This document shows positions 1 to 8,901 of a stretch of DNA of 64,000 bases, in pieces. The DNA is from Anaerostipes sp. 992a (GTDB taxonomy: Bacteria > Bacillota > Clostridia > Lachnospirales > Lachnospiraceae), in contig NZ_MJIG01000001.1 in assembly GCF_001940245.1 (NCBI RefSeq), forward strand, positions 1-64,000, given 5' to 3'. Positions within the stretch are counted from its first letter, which is position 1. Every line of letters begins with the position of its first letter. Under the pieces are notes generated by a model that had not been told where the DNA came from, did no database searches, and saw only the letters and a list, made by a program, of their open reading frames with translations. The position numbers and the translations under genes were made by a program.

Positions 1-1833
<1,833 letters not shown>

Positions 1834-1922
1834 GAATGGCTGTAGAGATGTTTGAACGTACAGGAAGAGATGGAAGGTTAAGAAGATATCTGTATGTAGT
1901 TTTTAAGGTACAACCTTAATAA

Positions 1923-1995
1923 TCCTCGATAGCTCAGTCGGTAGAGCGCGCGGCTGTTAACCGCGTTGTCGTAGGTTCGAGTCCTACTCGGGGAG
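1923..1995 (+). tRNA. tRNA-Asn (GTT)
   Basis: Full cloverleaf: acceptor TCCTCGA pairs with TCGGGGA, anticodon GTT in CTGTTAA, T-arm GTTCGAGTC. First tRNA after the 23S gene, probably cotranscribed with it. No encoded CCA. Confidence 0.97.
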
Positions 1996-2004
1996 TTTTT
2001 ATCT

Positions 2005-2076
2005 GGCTCCTTGGTCAAGCGGTTAAGACATCGCCCTTTCACGGCGGTAACACGGGTTCGATTCCCGTAGGAGTCA
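2005..2076 (+). tRNA. tRNA-Glu (TTC)
   Basis: Acceptor GGCTCCT pairs with AGGAGTC; anticodon loop CTTTCAC gives TTC; T-loop TTCGATT. Second tRNA of the rRNA-linked array. Confidence 0.96.
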
Positions 2077-2105
2077 TCATTAATTGCTGTTAAAGTGATT
2101 AATAA

Positions 2106-2178
2106 GCCGTCGTGGCTCAATTGGCAGAGCAGCTGATTTGTAATCAGCAGGTTATCGGTTCAAGTCCGATCGTCGGCT
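2106..2178 (+). tRNA. tRNA-Thr (TGT)
   Basis: Anticodon stem GCTGA/TCAGC with loop TTTGTAA gives TGT. T-stem ATCGG/CCGAT. The acceptor stem GCCGTCG/CGTCGGC shows one apparent T-T mismatch in the middle, otherwise normal. Confidence 0.95.
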
Positions 2179-2190
2179 TTTCCTTATTAA

Positions 2191-2264
2191 GGACCTTTAG
2201 CTCAGTTGGTGAGAGCAATCGGCTCATAACCGATCGGTCCTGGGTTCGAGTCCCTGAAGGTCCA
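2191..2264 (+). tRNA. tRNA-Met (CAT)
   Basis: Acceptor GGACCTT/AAGGTCC, anticodon CAT in loop CTCATAA, T-loop TTCGAGT. The first acceptor pair is G-C, so an elongator type is more likely than initiator; a tRNA-Ile2 with modified CAT cannot be excluded by eye. Confidence 0.93.
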
Positions 2265-2300
2265 CTCATCACTGAAGATAAGATATTGATAAAGGAATAT

Positions 2301-2374
2301 GGCCTAGTGGCTCAGTTGGTTAGAGCGCCGCCCTGTCACGGCGGAGGTCGAGGGTTCGAGTCCCTTCTGGGTCG
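2301..2374 (+). tRNA. tRNA-Asp (GTC)
   Basis: Anticodon stem CCGCC/GGCGG with loop CTGTCAC gives GTC; T-arm GAGGGTTCGAGTCCCTT. Acceptor GGCCTAG pairs with CTGGGTC including G-T pairs. Confidence 0.96.
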
Positions 2375-2401
2375 TTTGAAAATTTTATATTTTCAGAAAA
2401 T

Positions 2402-2474
2402 GGGATTATAGCTCAGCTGGGAGAGCACCTGCCTTACAAGCAGGGGGTCACAGGTTCGAGCCCTGTTGGTCCCA
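2402..2474 (+). tRNA. tRNA-Val (TAC)
   Basis: Acceptor GGGATTA/TGGTCCC with G-T pairs; anticodon loop CTTACAA gives TAC; T-loop TTCGAGC. Confidence 0.96.
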
Positions 2475-2494
2475 TCGTAACCGAAAGGTTGCAT

Positions 2495-2581
2495 GCCGGC
2501 GTGGCGGAACTGGCAGACGCACAGGACTTAAAATCCTGCGGGACTTATACTCCCGTACCGGTTCGATTCCGGTCGCCGGCA
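2495..2581 (+). tRNA. tRNA-Leu (TAA)
   Basis: Class II tRNA of 87 nt with a long variable arm (GGGACTTATACTCCC). Acceptor GCCGGCG/CGCCGGC; anticodon loop CTTAAAA gives TAA. Confidence 0.97.
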
Positions 2582-2613
2582 TTCGTTTTTTACAAAACGA
2601 AAATTTCATATTT

Positions 2614-2687
2614 GTGGGTTTAGCTCAGCTGGATAGAGCGTTTGGCTACGGACCAAAAGGCCGGGGGTTCGAATCCTCTAACCCACG
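2614..2687 (+). tRNA. tRNA-Arg (ACG)
   Basis: Acceptor GTGGGTT/AACCCAC; anticodon loop CTACGGA gives ACG, which would be deaminated to ICG. Last tRNA of the array before the terminator. Confidence 0.97.
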
Positions 2688-2692
2688 TAGGA

Positions 2693-2728
2693 AAACTCTT
2701 ATTACTTCTTGTAATAAGAGTTTTTTTT
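2693..2728 (+). terminator. terminator of the rRNA-tRNA operon
   Basis: Perfect hairpin AACTCTTATTAC / GTAATAAGAGTT with a TTCT-type loop followed by eight T. It starts six bases after tRNA-Arg. Confidence 0.95.
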
Positions 2729-2850
2729 ATTGTTAGGCTTTAAGCCTGTTCATCATTGTGGAGTTTCTCAGGCAGAGAAACGAAACTTTGAGGAACAAAG
2801 AAACCACCGGCTCAGCCGGTGAGTCAGCATTGCTTCAGCTTACAGTAAAA

Positions 2851-2906
2851 AACCTCCAATGATATAATTATGTTGGTTCGCCAACCACATAAAATCAAAG
2901 GAGGTT
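2851..2906 (+). promoter_or_regulatory. tnpA leader that can hide its ribosome binding site
   Basis: AACCTCC at 2851-2857 is the exact complement of the GGAGGTT Shine-Dalgarno at 2900-2906. Between them sits a strong hairpin, GTTGG-TTCG-CCAAC (2872-2885), with a UUCG tetraloop. Folding would sequester the start region of tnpA, which matches the known translational self-repression of IS200. A TATAAT-like box (2862-2867) lies in the same segment. Confidence 0.65.
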
Positions 2907-2912
2907 ATCCAA

Positions 2913-3383
2913 ATGGATATTAGTAGTTTATCACATACAAAATGGAATTGTAAGTATCATATTGTTTTTGCACCAAAATATAGAAGAAAAGTGGCATACG
3001 GAAAGTTAAAACAAGATATAGCTAATATTCTGAGTATGCTATGCAAAAGAAAAGGTGTAGAAATAGTGGAGGCAGAAATCTGTCCAGATCATGTACATAT
3101 GCTGGTGAGGATTCCGCCAAGTATAAGTGTTTCAAGTTTTGTAGGGTATTTAAAGGGAAAAAGTACACTCATGATATTCGAACGACATGCAAATTTAAAG
3201 TATAAATATGGAAATAGACATTTCTGGTGTCGAGGATATTATGTAGATACTGTAGGGAAGAATGCAAAGAAAATACAAGAGTATATTCAAAATCAGTTAA
3301 AAGAGGATTTAGAATATGATCAAATGACATTAAAAGAGTATATTGACCCGTTTACGGGTGAGCCAGTAAAAGCAAATAAATAA
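2913..3383 (+). CDS. tnpA: IS200-family Y1 transposase TnpA
   Basis: A 156-residue HUH/Y1 single-strand transposase. It cuts and rejoins ssDNA at hairpin-marked ends through a 5'-phosphotyrosine link. The HUH metal motif is visible as DHVHMLV around residue 60, and the nucleophile tyrosine is expected in KKIQEYIQNQ around residue 128. The length fits the family (about 150) and no disrupting stop is seen, so the copy is probably intact. The ATG is preceded by AAAGGAGG. The gene is alone in its element, just downstream of the tRNA array terminator. Confidence 0.95.
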   Translation: MDISSLSHTKWNCKYHIVFAPKYRRKVAYGKLKQDIANILSMLCKRKGVEIVEAEICPDHVHMLVRIPPSISVSSFVGYLKGKSTLMIFERHANLKYKYGNRHFWCRGYYVDTVGKNAKKIQEYIQNQLKEDLEYDQMTLKEYIDPFTGEPVKANK

Positions 3384-3516
3384 AATGAGCCCTTTAGGGC
3401 TCCATAGGTAAATGATGTTGCAGTTGGCGAACCATTCGATGAGTCTTTAGACTCTAGTGCCGGTAATTTGCCCTTATAGGGCAAGTACAAACCACCGGCT
3501 GAGCCGGTGGTTGTGA

Positions 3517-3549
3517 TTACATAAGAAATTCTTCGAATTTCTTATGTAA
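3517..3549. repeat. palindromic repeat, copy 1
   Basis: Perfect 14-bp hairpin TTACATAAGAAATT / AATTTCTTATGTAA with a CTTCG loop, adjoining the right end of the IS200 element. The same hairpin with longer arms occurs at 59843-59885 and a half-copy at 8423-8439. Confidence 0.85.
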
Positions 3550-3587
3550 CAAAACATTGTACTATGGTGGATAGAAAGATGTCACAA

Positions 3588-3636
3588 GAGTGACCTGCCG
3601 CAGGCCTGGAATCCTGCAGAGCAGAGTTTTTTTTCA
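3588..3636 (+). terminator. possible terminator remnant
   Basis: GTCAC-AAGA-GTGAC is followed by a GC-rich segment with CTGC/GCAG pairings and a run of eight T ending near 3635. It lies between the IS200 element and the fruR promoter. The helix is imperfect. Confidence 0.4.
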
Positions 3637-3659
3637 TAAAAATATAAAAATACCATATG

Positions 3660-3721
3660 TGATTGAAAATGACCGGAAATGATTGAAAAAGCTTGAAAAT
3701 AAAAATAAAGTATGCTATATT
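3660..3721 (+). promoter_or_regulatory. fruR-fruK promoter with tandem operator repeats
   Basis: TTGAAA (3693-3698), a 17-bp spacer and TATATT (3716-3721) form a sigma-A promoter. Just upstream and into the -35 box the heptamer TTGAAAA recurs in phase: TGATTGAAAATGA at 3660, TGATTGAAAAAG at 3680 and CTTGAAAAT at 3692. Direct repeats of this type are expected operators for DeoR-family FruR; binding by the adjacent regulator is inferred. Confidence 0.65.
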
Positions 3722-3740
3722 ATAAAAAAGGAGGGATAAG

Positions 3741-4487
3741 ATGCTTACTCAGGAACGATATAATTATATTTTACAAGCACTAGAACAGAGAAAAGCCGTA
3801 TCCGTTGCCGTTTTAACAAAGGAATTAAACATATCCGAGTCTACGATTCGTAGAGATCTGAATGCGTTGGCCAAAATGGGAAAATTAAATAAAGTTCATG
3901 GTGGAGCAACTTATTTGGAACCTCGAAATAAGGTGACTCATGAGGATCAGGTTGAAATCAGGAAGGAGATCCATACGATTCAGAAAGAGAGTATTGGACG
4001 ATATGCAGCTTCTTTGATAGAGCCGGAAGACTTTGTTTATCTGGATGCTGGTACGACAACCGCCAGTATGCTTCCCTATCTGGAAGAGAAAAAGGCAGTA
4101 TACGTAACCAATTCATTGGAAATTGCGATGAATCTGACGAAAAGGGGTCTGACAACCTATATGATAGCAGGTAAGATACGTCAGATTACGGAAGCAATGG
4201 TTGGATGTGAGGCAGAAAAATCCATTCAAAATTATCATTTTACAAAAGGATTTTTTGGAACGAATGGTATATCTTTGGATGCGGGATATTCTACGCCGAA
4301 TATTGAAGAGGCTCAGATCAAAAGAATGGCAATGCAGCACTCCTATGACGCCTATATTTTGGCAGATTATTCAAAATTCTCTGTTAATTCATCTGTTACG
4401 TTTGGTAACCTTGAGGATGCCATTATTATAACGGATCGATTGACAGATAAGATTTATAAAGAAAGCACAAAAATTATTGAAGTTTGA
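3741..4487 (+). CDS. fruR: DeoR-family transcriptional regulator of the fructose operon
   Basis: 248 residues. The N-terminal winged HTH (residues 1-57) has the DeoR signature SVAVLTKELNISESTIRRDL. The C-terminal sugar-phosphate sensor domain (about 75-235) contains DAGTTT and NGIS elements typical of DeoRC, which senses phosphorylated sugars. It lies 18 bp upstream of fruK and is cotranscribed. In Firmicutes such regulators repress fruRKA and respond to fructose-1-phosphate. The start ATG follows AAAGGAGGGATAAG. Confidence 0.9.
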   Translation: MLTQERYNYILQALEQRKAVSVAVLTKELNISESTIRRDLNALAKMGKLNKVHGGATYLEPRNKVTHEDQVEIRKEIHTIQKESIGRYAASLIEPEDFVYLDAGTTTASMLPYLEEKKAVYVTNSLEIAMNLTKRGLTTYMIAGKIRQITEAMVGCEAEKSIQNYHFTKGFFGTNGISLDAGYSTPNIEEAQIKRMAMQHSYDAYILADYSKFSVNSSVTFGNLEDAIIITDRLTDKIYKESTKIIEV

Positions 4488-4505
4488 TAAGGAAAGGAAA
4501 AAGTT

Positions 4506-5411
4506 ATGATTTATACGGTGACATTTAATCCAGCAATTGATTATGTAGTAAAGGTTGATCATTTAACATTGGGAATGGTAAATCGAACAGCACAAGAAGA
4601 TATCTATTATGGTGGAAAGGGAATTAATGTTTCCATTGTATTGAAGAATCTGGGAATTCAAAGTACTGCATTGGGATTTGTGGCAGGGTTTACTGGAAAA
4701 GAAATTTCCGATGGGGTAGCAGCCACAGGTGTATCCTCTGACTTTATTACATTACGGGAAGGAATGTCCAGAATCAATGTCAAGATTAAATCACAGGAAG
4801 AAAGCGAGATCAATGGACAGGGACCGATGATCCACGATGATGAACTGGAAGAATTGTATAAAAAATTAGATGAAATTAAAGATGGAGATATTCTTGTATT
4901 GGCAGGAAGTATTCCAAATACACTTCCGGAAGACATTTATGAGAAAATCATGGCTCGTTTACAGGAAAAGGATATTCGAATCGTAGTAGACGCAACAAAG
5001 GATTTATTGTTAAATGTATTAAAATATCATCCATTTATGATCAAACCGAATAACCATGAGCTGGGTGAAATGTTTGGAGTCGTATTAAAGAATAACGATG
5101 AAATTATTCATTATGCAAAAGAACTTCAGAAAAGAGGAGCAAGAAACGTTCTGATTTCTATGGCAGGTGATGGAGCAATTCTTGTGACAGAAGATGGAGA
5201 GACACATATTTCAGCAACTCCAAAAGGAACGGTTAAGAACTCTGTTGGGGCAGGGGACTCCATGGTTGCTGGTTTCATTGCAGGATATTTGCAGAAAGGA
5301 ACTTATGAAAATGCATTAAAGATGGGAATTGCCACAGGAAGCGCAAGTGCATTTTCCGAAGGCCTGGCGACAAAGGAAGCAGTAGAAGAATTATTAAGTA
5401 ATATGCAATAA
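4506..5411 (+). CDS. fruK: 1-phosphofructokinase
   Basis: 301 residues, PfkB/ribokinase superfamily. It would phosphorylate fructose-1-phosphate to fructose-1,6-bisphosphate. It shows the N-terminal substrate motif TFNPAIDYVV, the GGKGINVS signature near residue 38, and the C-terminal anion-hole motif GAGDSMVAGF near residue 250 with the catalytic Asp. It is translated from AAGGAAAAAGTT-ATG, 18 bp after fruR. The usual third gene, the fructose PTS permease fruA, does not follow; the operon ends in a terminator. Confidence 0.92.
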   Translation: MIYTVTFNPAIDYVVKVDHLTLGMVNRTAQEDIYYGGKGINVSIVLKNLGIQSTALGFVAGFTGKEISDGVAATGVSSDFITLREGMSRINVKIKSQEESEINGQGPMIHDDELEELYKKLDEIKDGDILVLAGSIPNTLPEDIYEKIMARLQEKDIRIVVDATKDLLLNVLKYHPFMIKPNNHELGEMFGVVLKNNDEIIHYAKELQKRGARNVLISMAGDGAILVTEDGETHISATPKGTVKNSVGAGDSMVAGFIAGYLQKGTYENALKMGIATGSASAFSEGLATKEAVEELLSNMQ

Positions 5412-5445
5412 TTTTAGAATAGGATAATAAAACAACGATAGCGAT

Positions 5446-5478
5446 AAAAGAGCATAAATCTGGGATTTATGCTCTTTA
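5446..5478 (+). terminator. fruRK terminator, left copy of a 33-bp duplication
   Basis: Hairpin AAAGAGCATAAATC / GATTTATGCTCTTTA. The identical 33-bp sequence recurs at 7079-7111, exactly flanking the IS1182-type element, so the terminator was the insertion target and was duplicated. Confidence 0.9.
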
Positions 5479-7078
5479 CAGACTGTAGACAAAGTCCCGG
5501 CGAAAGCCGGGCTTTTCTATGTTTACGACCGTTTTTCTGATATAATTGAAATATCAGAAAGGCGGTGTTTTTTATGATGACAAAAAATGCAGACAAAAAA
5601 AGGGAACAGATGATGATGTTCTGTATGGATGACATGGTTCCTCAAAACCATATGCTGCGTTTGATTGATAAAGCCATCGACTGGACTTTTATCTATGATC
5701 TTGTAGAAGAAAAATACTGTTCTGATAATGGAAGACCCAGCATGGATCCTGTTATGCTGATCAAAATTCCTTTTATTCAATACCTTTATGGAATTAAAAG
5801 TATGAGACAGACTATCAAGGAGATTGAAGTAAACGTTGCTTACAGATGGTTCCTTGGATTAGACATGATGGATCCGGTACCACATTTTTCAACCTTTGGA
5901 AAAAACTATACACGCCGTTTTAAGGACACAGATCTTTTTGAGCAGATCTTTGCAAAAATATTGGAAGACTGCATGAAATTTAAACTGGTGGACACCGATC
6001 AGATCTTTGTGGATTCCACTCATGTGAAAGCATGTGCAAACAGCAAAAAAATGCGAAAAAGAGTTGCACAGGAACAGGCCCTTTGGTATGAAGAGAAACT
6101 ACAGAAGGAAATATCCAGGGATCGTGAAGCGCATGGGAAAAAGCCTTTGAAAGAAAAAGACAAAAATGATCCCCCATCCGGCAGCGGGAGCGGTGATAAT
6201 ACAAAGGAAGAAGAAATTCCAGAAGGAATTAAAACGCAGAAATGCAGTATCAGTGATCCGGAAAGCGGCTGGTTTCGTAAAGGCGAGCATAAACATGTTT
6301 TTGCCTATGCAGTGGAAACAGCTTGTGATAAACATGGCTGGATCCTGGGATACAGCATTCATCCGGGGAATGAACATGACAGCCGGACATTCAAAACACT
6401 TTATGACAAGATAAAGATCTATTCACCGGCTATGATCATAGCAGATGCCGGTTATCGTACACCAGCAATCGCCCATGAGTTGTTAGAAGATGGTATCGAG
6501 CCGCTGTTCCCATACAAAAGGCCAATGACAAAGGAAGGTTTTTTCCGAAAATATGAGTATGTATATGATGAGTATTATGACTGCTATATATGTCCGGAAA
6601 ACCATATATTATCCTATCATACGACAAACAGGGAGGGTTATAGGGAATACGTAAGCTGCGGAGAAATATGTGCCAGTTGTCCAAATCTTCATAGATGTAC
6701 GGAAAGCAAAGAACATATAAAAGTGATCACCCGCCATGTGTGGGAAGAATATATGGAGAAAGCAGAGGACATCAGGCATACACTTGGCAATAAACAGATA
6801 TATGACTTAAGAAAGGAGACAATCGAGAGGATTTTCGGAACAGCCAAAGAGCAGCATGGATTTCGTTATACACAATACATAGGAAAAGCCCGGATGGAGA
6901 TGAAAGCGGGGCTTACTTTTGCATGTATGAACCTGAAAAAACTGGCCAGGATACTGGCCAAAAGGGAAGAAAGAATCTCAACCATCCATAATATTTGGCG
7001 GTTATTAAAAGAAAAGTCATTTTTCAAAGAAAAGTGGTGCTGGAGATTATCTCCAGCACAAACTTTGTCTACAGTCTG
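5479..7078 (+). mobile_element. IS1182-family insertion sequence
   Basis: A 1600-bp element with perfect 17-bp terminal inverted repeats (CAGACTGTAGACAAAGT at the left; its complement ends at 7078), immediately bordered on both sides by the same 33-bp terminator sequence. It holds one intact DDE transposase gene. A GNRA-loop hairpin near the left end (5496-5511) probably shields the transposase from outside transcription. Confidence 0.93.
5496..5517 (+). terminator. hairpin inside the IS left end
   Basis: CCCGGC-GAAA-GCCGGG followed by CTTTT. Its position between the left inverted repeat and the transposase suggests it blocks read-through transcription. Confidence 0.65.
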
Positions 7079-7079
7079 A
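5574..7079 (+). CDS. IS1182-family DDE transposase
   Basis: 501 residues from the ATG at 5574, chosen because AAAGGCGGTG precedes it at suitable spacing; a GTG nine bases upstream is too close. Order: N-terminal DUF772-type domain (residues about 15-90), first catalytic Asp in VDSTHVKA, a charged linker (about 170-220), second Asp in IIADAGYRTP, a Cys-rich insertion (CPENH, CASCPNLHRC), and the catalytic Glu in ETIERIFGTAKEQHGFR. The stop codon TGA uses the last two bases of the IS plus the first base of the flanking repeat. It appears intact. Confidence 0.93.
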   Translation: MMTKNADKKREQMMMFCMDDMVPQNHMLRLIDKAIDWTFIYDLVEEKYCSDNGRPSMDPVMLIKIPFIQYLYGIKSMRQTIKEIEVNVAYRWFLGLDMMDPVPHFSTFGKNYTRRFKDTDLFEQIFAKILEDCMKFKLVDTDQIFVDSTHVKACANSKKMRKRVAQEQALWYEEKLQKEISRDREAHGKKPLKEKDKNDPPSGSGSGDNTKEEEIPEGIKTQKCSISDPESGWFRKGEHKHVFAYAVETACDKHGWILGYSIHPGNEHDSRTFKTLYDKIKIYSPAMIIADAGYRTPAIAHELLEDGIEPLFPYKRPMTKEGFFRKYEYVYDEYYDCYICPENHILSYHTTNREGYREYVSCGEICASCPNLHRCTESKEHIKVITRHVWEEYMEKAEDIRHTLGNKQIYDLRKETIERIFGTAKEQHGFRYTQYIGKARMEMKAGLTFACMNLKKLARILAKREERISTIHNIWRLLKEKSFFKEKWCWRLSPAQTLSTV

Positions 7080-7111
7080 AAAGAGCATAAATCTGGGATT
7101 TATGCTCTTTA
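7079..7111 (+). terminator. fruRK terminator, right copy of the 33-bp duplication
   Basis: Identical to 5446-5478. It begins with the first base after the IS right inverted repeat and should terminate transposase transcription before the next promoter at 7116. Confidence 0.9.
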
Positions 7112-7115
7112 TTTC

Positions 7116-7144
7116 TTTACACTCTTATTTTTACGTGATATAAT
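7116..7144 (+). promoter_or_regulatory. promoter of the SH3/NlpC-P60 gene
   Basis: TTTACA (7116-7121), 17-bp spacer, TATAAT (7139-7144), starting five bases after the right terminator repeat. The leader to the gene is about 70 nt and very AT-rich. Confidence 0.75.
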
Positions 7145-7219
7145 AAAAATGTTAATTACCAATTTGTGAAATAATTTTGTAATATTTATTTAAAATAAAT
7201 GTAAGAGTGAGGAGAAGTT

Positions 7220-8077
7220 ATGAAGAAATTTGTTACGAAATTGATGGCTATTTGTTTGGTTCTCGTAATGAGTATGGGAATCGTTGTAACAGCAGGAGAG
7301 AAGGAAACAGCAGCGTCTTATGTCAGATATGTGACAGTTGATTTTCTGAATATCAGAGCCAAGGCATCTGCATCATCTTCTATTTTAGGAAAGTATTATT
7401 GGAAGGATGAGGTTACCTGTACAGGAACAAGCGGAGACTGGACGAAAGTATCCTTTGAGGGGGAACCGGGATATGTATCAACAAAGTATCTGTCTAAAAG
7501 CATGCCAGTCGTTACATATACGAGCAGCTACACAAGATACGTAAAGTCAAGCATCAATATAAGAAAGACACCTTCTACGGGTTCTGCATCTCTTGGAAAG
7601 TTCAGCCAGGGAGCAAAGATTACCTGCTATGGAACAAGCGGAAGCTGGACAGTTGTGAAGAAGAATGGAGAAGAAGGATTTGTTCTGACCAAGTATTTAT
7701 CCAAGACAAAGATCAAGACTACAACAGGGCAGCAGGTTGCCAACTATGCGAAGCAGTTTGTAGGTAATCCATATCGCTATGGTGGAACCAGCCTGACCAA
7801 TGGTGCGGATTGCTCTGGATTTACACAATCTGTATACAAGCATTTTGGATATAAACTTCCTAGAACTTCCAGTGAACAGAGAAAGTCAGGAAAATCCGTA
7901 AGTTTTTCCAACCGAAAAGTAGGAGACCTGATTTGCTATTCTGGACATGTTGGAATCTATATTGGTAATAATAAGATCGTACATGCAAGCAACTCCAAGC
8001 CATATCCAAAGGGAGGAATTAAGATTTCATCTGTTACGATCATGAAAGTAAAAGCAGTTCGAAGAATTGTAAAATAA
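7220..8077 (+). CDS. secreted SH3-domain NlpC/P60 cell-wall endopeptidase
   Basis: 285 residues. A signal peptide (residues 1-26, hydrophobic LMAICLVLVMSMGIVV) is followed by two bacterial SH3 domains (about 34-95 and 105-165) that bind peptidoglycan, then an NlpC/P60 peptidase domain (about 172-285). The catalytic Cys198 lies in GADCSGF and His243 in SGHVGIYIG, with a polar residue position near His255. Family members cut gamma-D-Glu-diamino-acid bonds in stem peptides. Monocistronic, with its own promoter and terminator. Confidence 0.92.
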   Translation: MKKFVTKLMAICLVLVMSMGIVVTAGEKETAASYVRYVTVDFLNIRAKASASSSILGKYYWKDEVTCTGTSGDWTKVSFEGEPGYVSTKYLSKSMPVVTYTSSYTRYVKSSINIRKTPSTGSASLGKFSQGAKITCYGTSGSWTVVKKNGEEGFVLTKYLSKTKIKTTTGQQVANYAKQFVGNPYRYGGTSLTNGADCSGFTQSVYKHFGYKLPRTSSEQRKSGKSVSFSNRKVGDLICYSGHVGIYIGNNKIVHASNSKPYPKGGIKISSVTIMKVKAVRRIVK

Positions 8078-8089
8078 TGAAGATAAGAG

Positions 8090-8147
8090 GAGTCATTGTT
8101 GAGAAGGAGTGAAGAACGTTCTTTTTCCACAAAAGACTCCTTTTTAT
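8090..8147 (+). terminator. terminator after the NlpC/P60 gene
   Basis: AGGAGTC pairs with GACTCCT across an internally structured segment, followed by TTTTTATT. Confidence 0.7.
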
Positions 8148-8224
8148 TGTGAAAATGGCAAAAAATGTCTAAATTGCACAATAAAAATAGAAGAAATAAA
8201 ATTAAATATGTTTAAAATTAACTA

Positions 8225-8253
8225 TTGCATTTTGGGGTACACTCCTGTATAAT
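8225..8253 (+). promoter_or_regulatory. promoter of tRNA-Gln
   Basis: TTGCAT, 17-bp spacer, TATAAT (8248-8253), about 58 bp upstream of the tRNA. Confidence 0.7.
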
Positions 8254-8311
8254 ACATAAATGTACTGAGGTGCTGAACACAAAACACAGCATACAAAGTA
8301 CTCCATAATGT

Positions 8312-8383
8312 TGGGCTATCGCCAAATGGTAAGGCCCTGGATTCTGATTCCAGTATCTGCAGGTTCGAATCCTGCTAGCCCAG
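8312..8383 (+). tRNA. tRNA-Gln (CTG)
   Basis: Acceptor TGGGCTA/TAGCCCA, anticodon stem CTGGA/TCCAG with loop TTCTGAT giving CTG, T-loop TTCGAAT. A single tRNA gene with its own promoter and terminator. Confidence 0.95.
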
Positions 8384-8389
8384 CTCTTT

Positions 8390-8420
8390 AGAGACATAAC
8401 ATTTGTTATGTCTCTTTTTT
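8390..8420 (+). terminator. terminator of tRNA-Gln
   Basis: AGAGACATAAC-ATTT-GTTATGTCTCT followed by a T run. Confidence 0.93.
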
Positions 8421-8422
8421 TA

Positions 8423-8439
8423 TTACATAAGAAATTCTT
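8423..8439. repeat. half-copy of the palindromic repeat
   Basis: TTACATAAGAAATTCTT is identical to the left arm and start of the loop of the palindrome at 3517-3549. The copy stops there, and its final TT begins the -35 box TTGACA of the next operon. Confidence 0.75.
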
Positions 8440-8493
8440 GACAGTAAATGAAGGTACTGTTATACTAACTGTATTATTCGTAGTGGTACAGTT
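8438..8493 (+). promoter_or_regulatory. promoter and operator of the GntR-ABC operon
   Basis: Consensus promoter TTGACA (8438-8443), 17-bp spacer, TATACT (8461-8466). Directly downstream, AACTGTA (8467-8473) and TACAGTT (8487-8493) form an inverted repeat over the start site, suiting repression by the GntR protein encoded next. Binding is inferred. Confidence 0.8.
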
Positions 8494-8514
8494 AATACAG
8501 ATTGGAGGGATAAG

Positions 8515-8901
8515 ATGTTTCAATTGGATATTTATAGTAGCGTACCAATTTATGAGCAATTGATCCGAAAGATAAAAGAGAATATTATGAAGGAATATTT
8601 AAAGCCGGGAGATGGGCTGCCTTCCGTGCGTAAGATGGCAAGGGAGCTTCATGTAACTCCTAACACGGTACAGAAAGCTTATCGGATCTTAGAGCAGGAG
8701 AAGGTCATAGTGACAGTTCGGGGAAAAGGAGCATACATTGCTTCGAAAAAGCCAGAGATTCCCGTAGAAGATAAGATATCGGATGTAAAGAGACAGATTC
8801 GCCCTCTGCTCATGGAATTGCTTTATATGGGAATTGGAGTAGAGAAAATTCATGAAATGATAACAGAGCTTTGTGAAGAAATGAAGGAGGAAGAAGCATG
8901 A
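8515..8901 (+). CDS. GntR-family (YtrA-type) regulator
   Basis: 128 residues: winged HTH (about 8-76, with YEQLIRKIKENI and LPSVRKMARELHVTPNTVQKAYRILE) and a short C-terminal helical tail instead of a large effector domain, the YtrA subfamily layout. Such regulators usually control ABC transporter genes beside them. It overlaps the downstream ATPase by 4 bp (ATGA), so the two are translationally coupled. Autoregulation through the inverted repeat at 8467-8493 is likely. Confidence 0.9.
   Translation: MFQLDIYSSVPIYEQLIRKIKENIMKEYLKPGDGLPSVRKMARELHVTPNTVQKAYRILEQEKVIVTVRGKGAYIASKKPEIPVEDKISDVKRQIRPLLMELLYMGIGVEKIHEMITELCEEMKEEEA

Larger units (their letters stand above)
2745..3515 (+). mobile_element. 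IS200-type insertion sequence (IS200/IS605 family)
   Basis: A single Y1 transposase gene lies between two subterminal GC-rich hairpins, CACCGGCTCAGCCGGTG at 2805-2821 and CCACCGGCTGAGCCGGTGG at 3492-3510, as expected for a family that recognises hairpins instead of inverted repeats. No tnpB is present, so it is IS200-like. Further small hairpins lie between the gene and the right end (near 3387-3402, 3440-3453 and 3467-3485). Exact cleavage sites are not visible; the ends are approximate. Confidence 0.8.

Noticed and set aside
1878-2411. Open frames across the tRNA array
   Set aside because: They are translations of tRNA genes in sequence; such products are common annotation errors.
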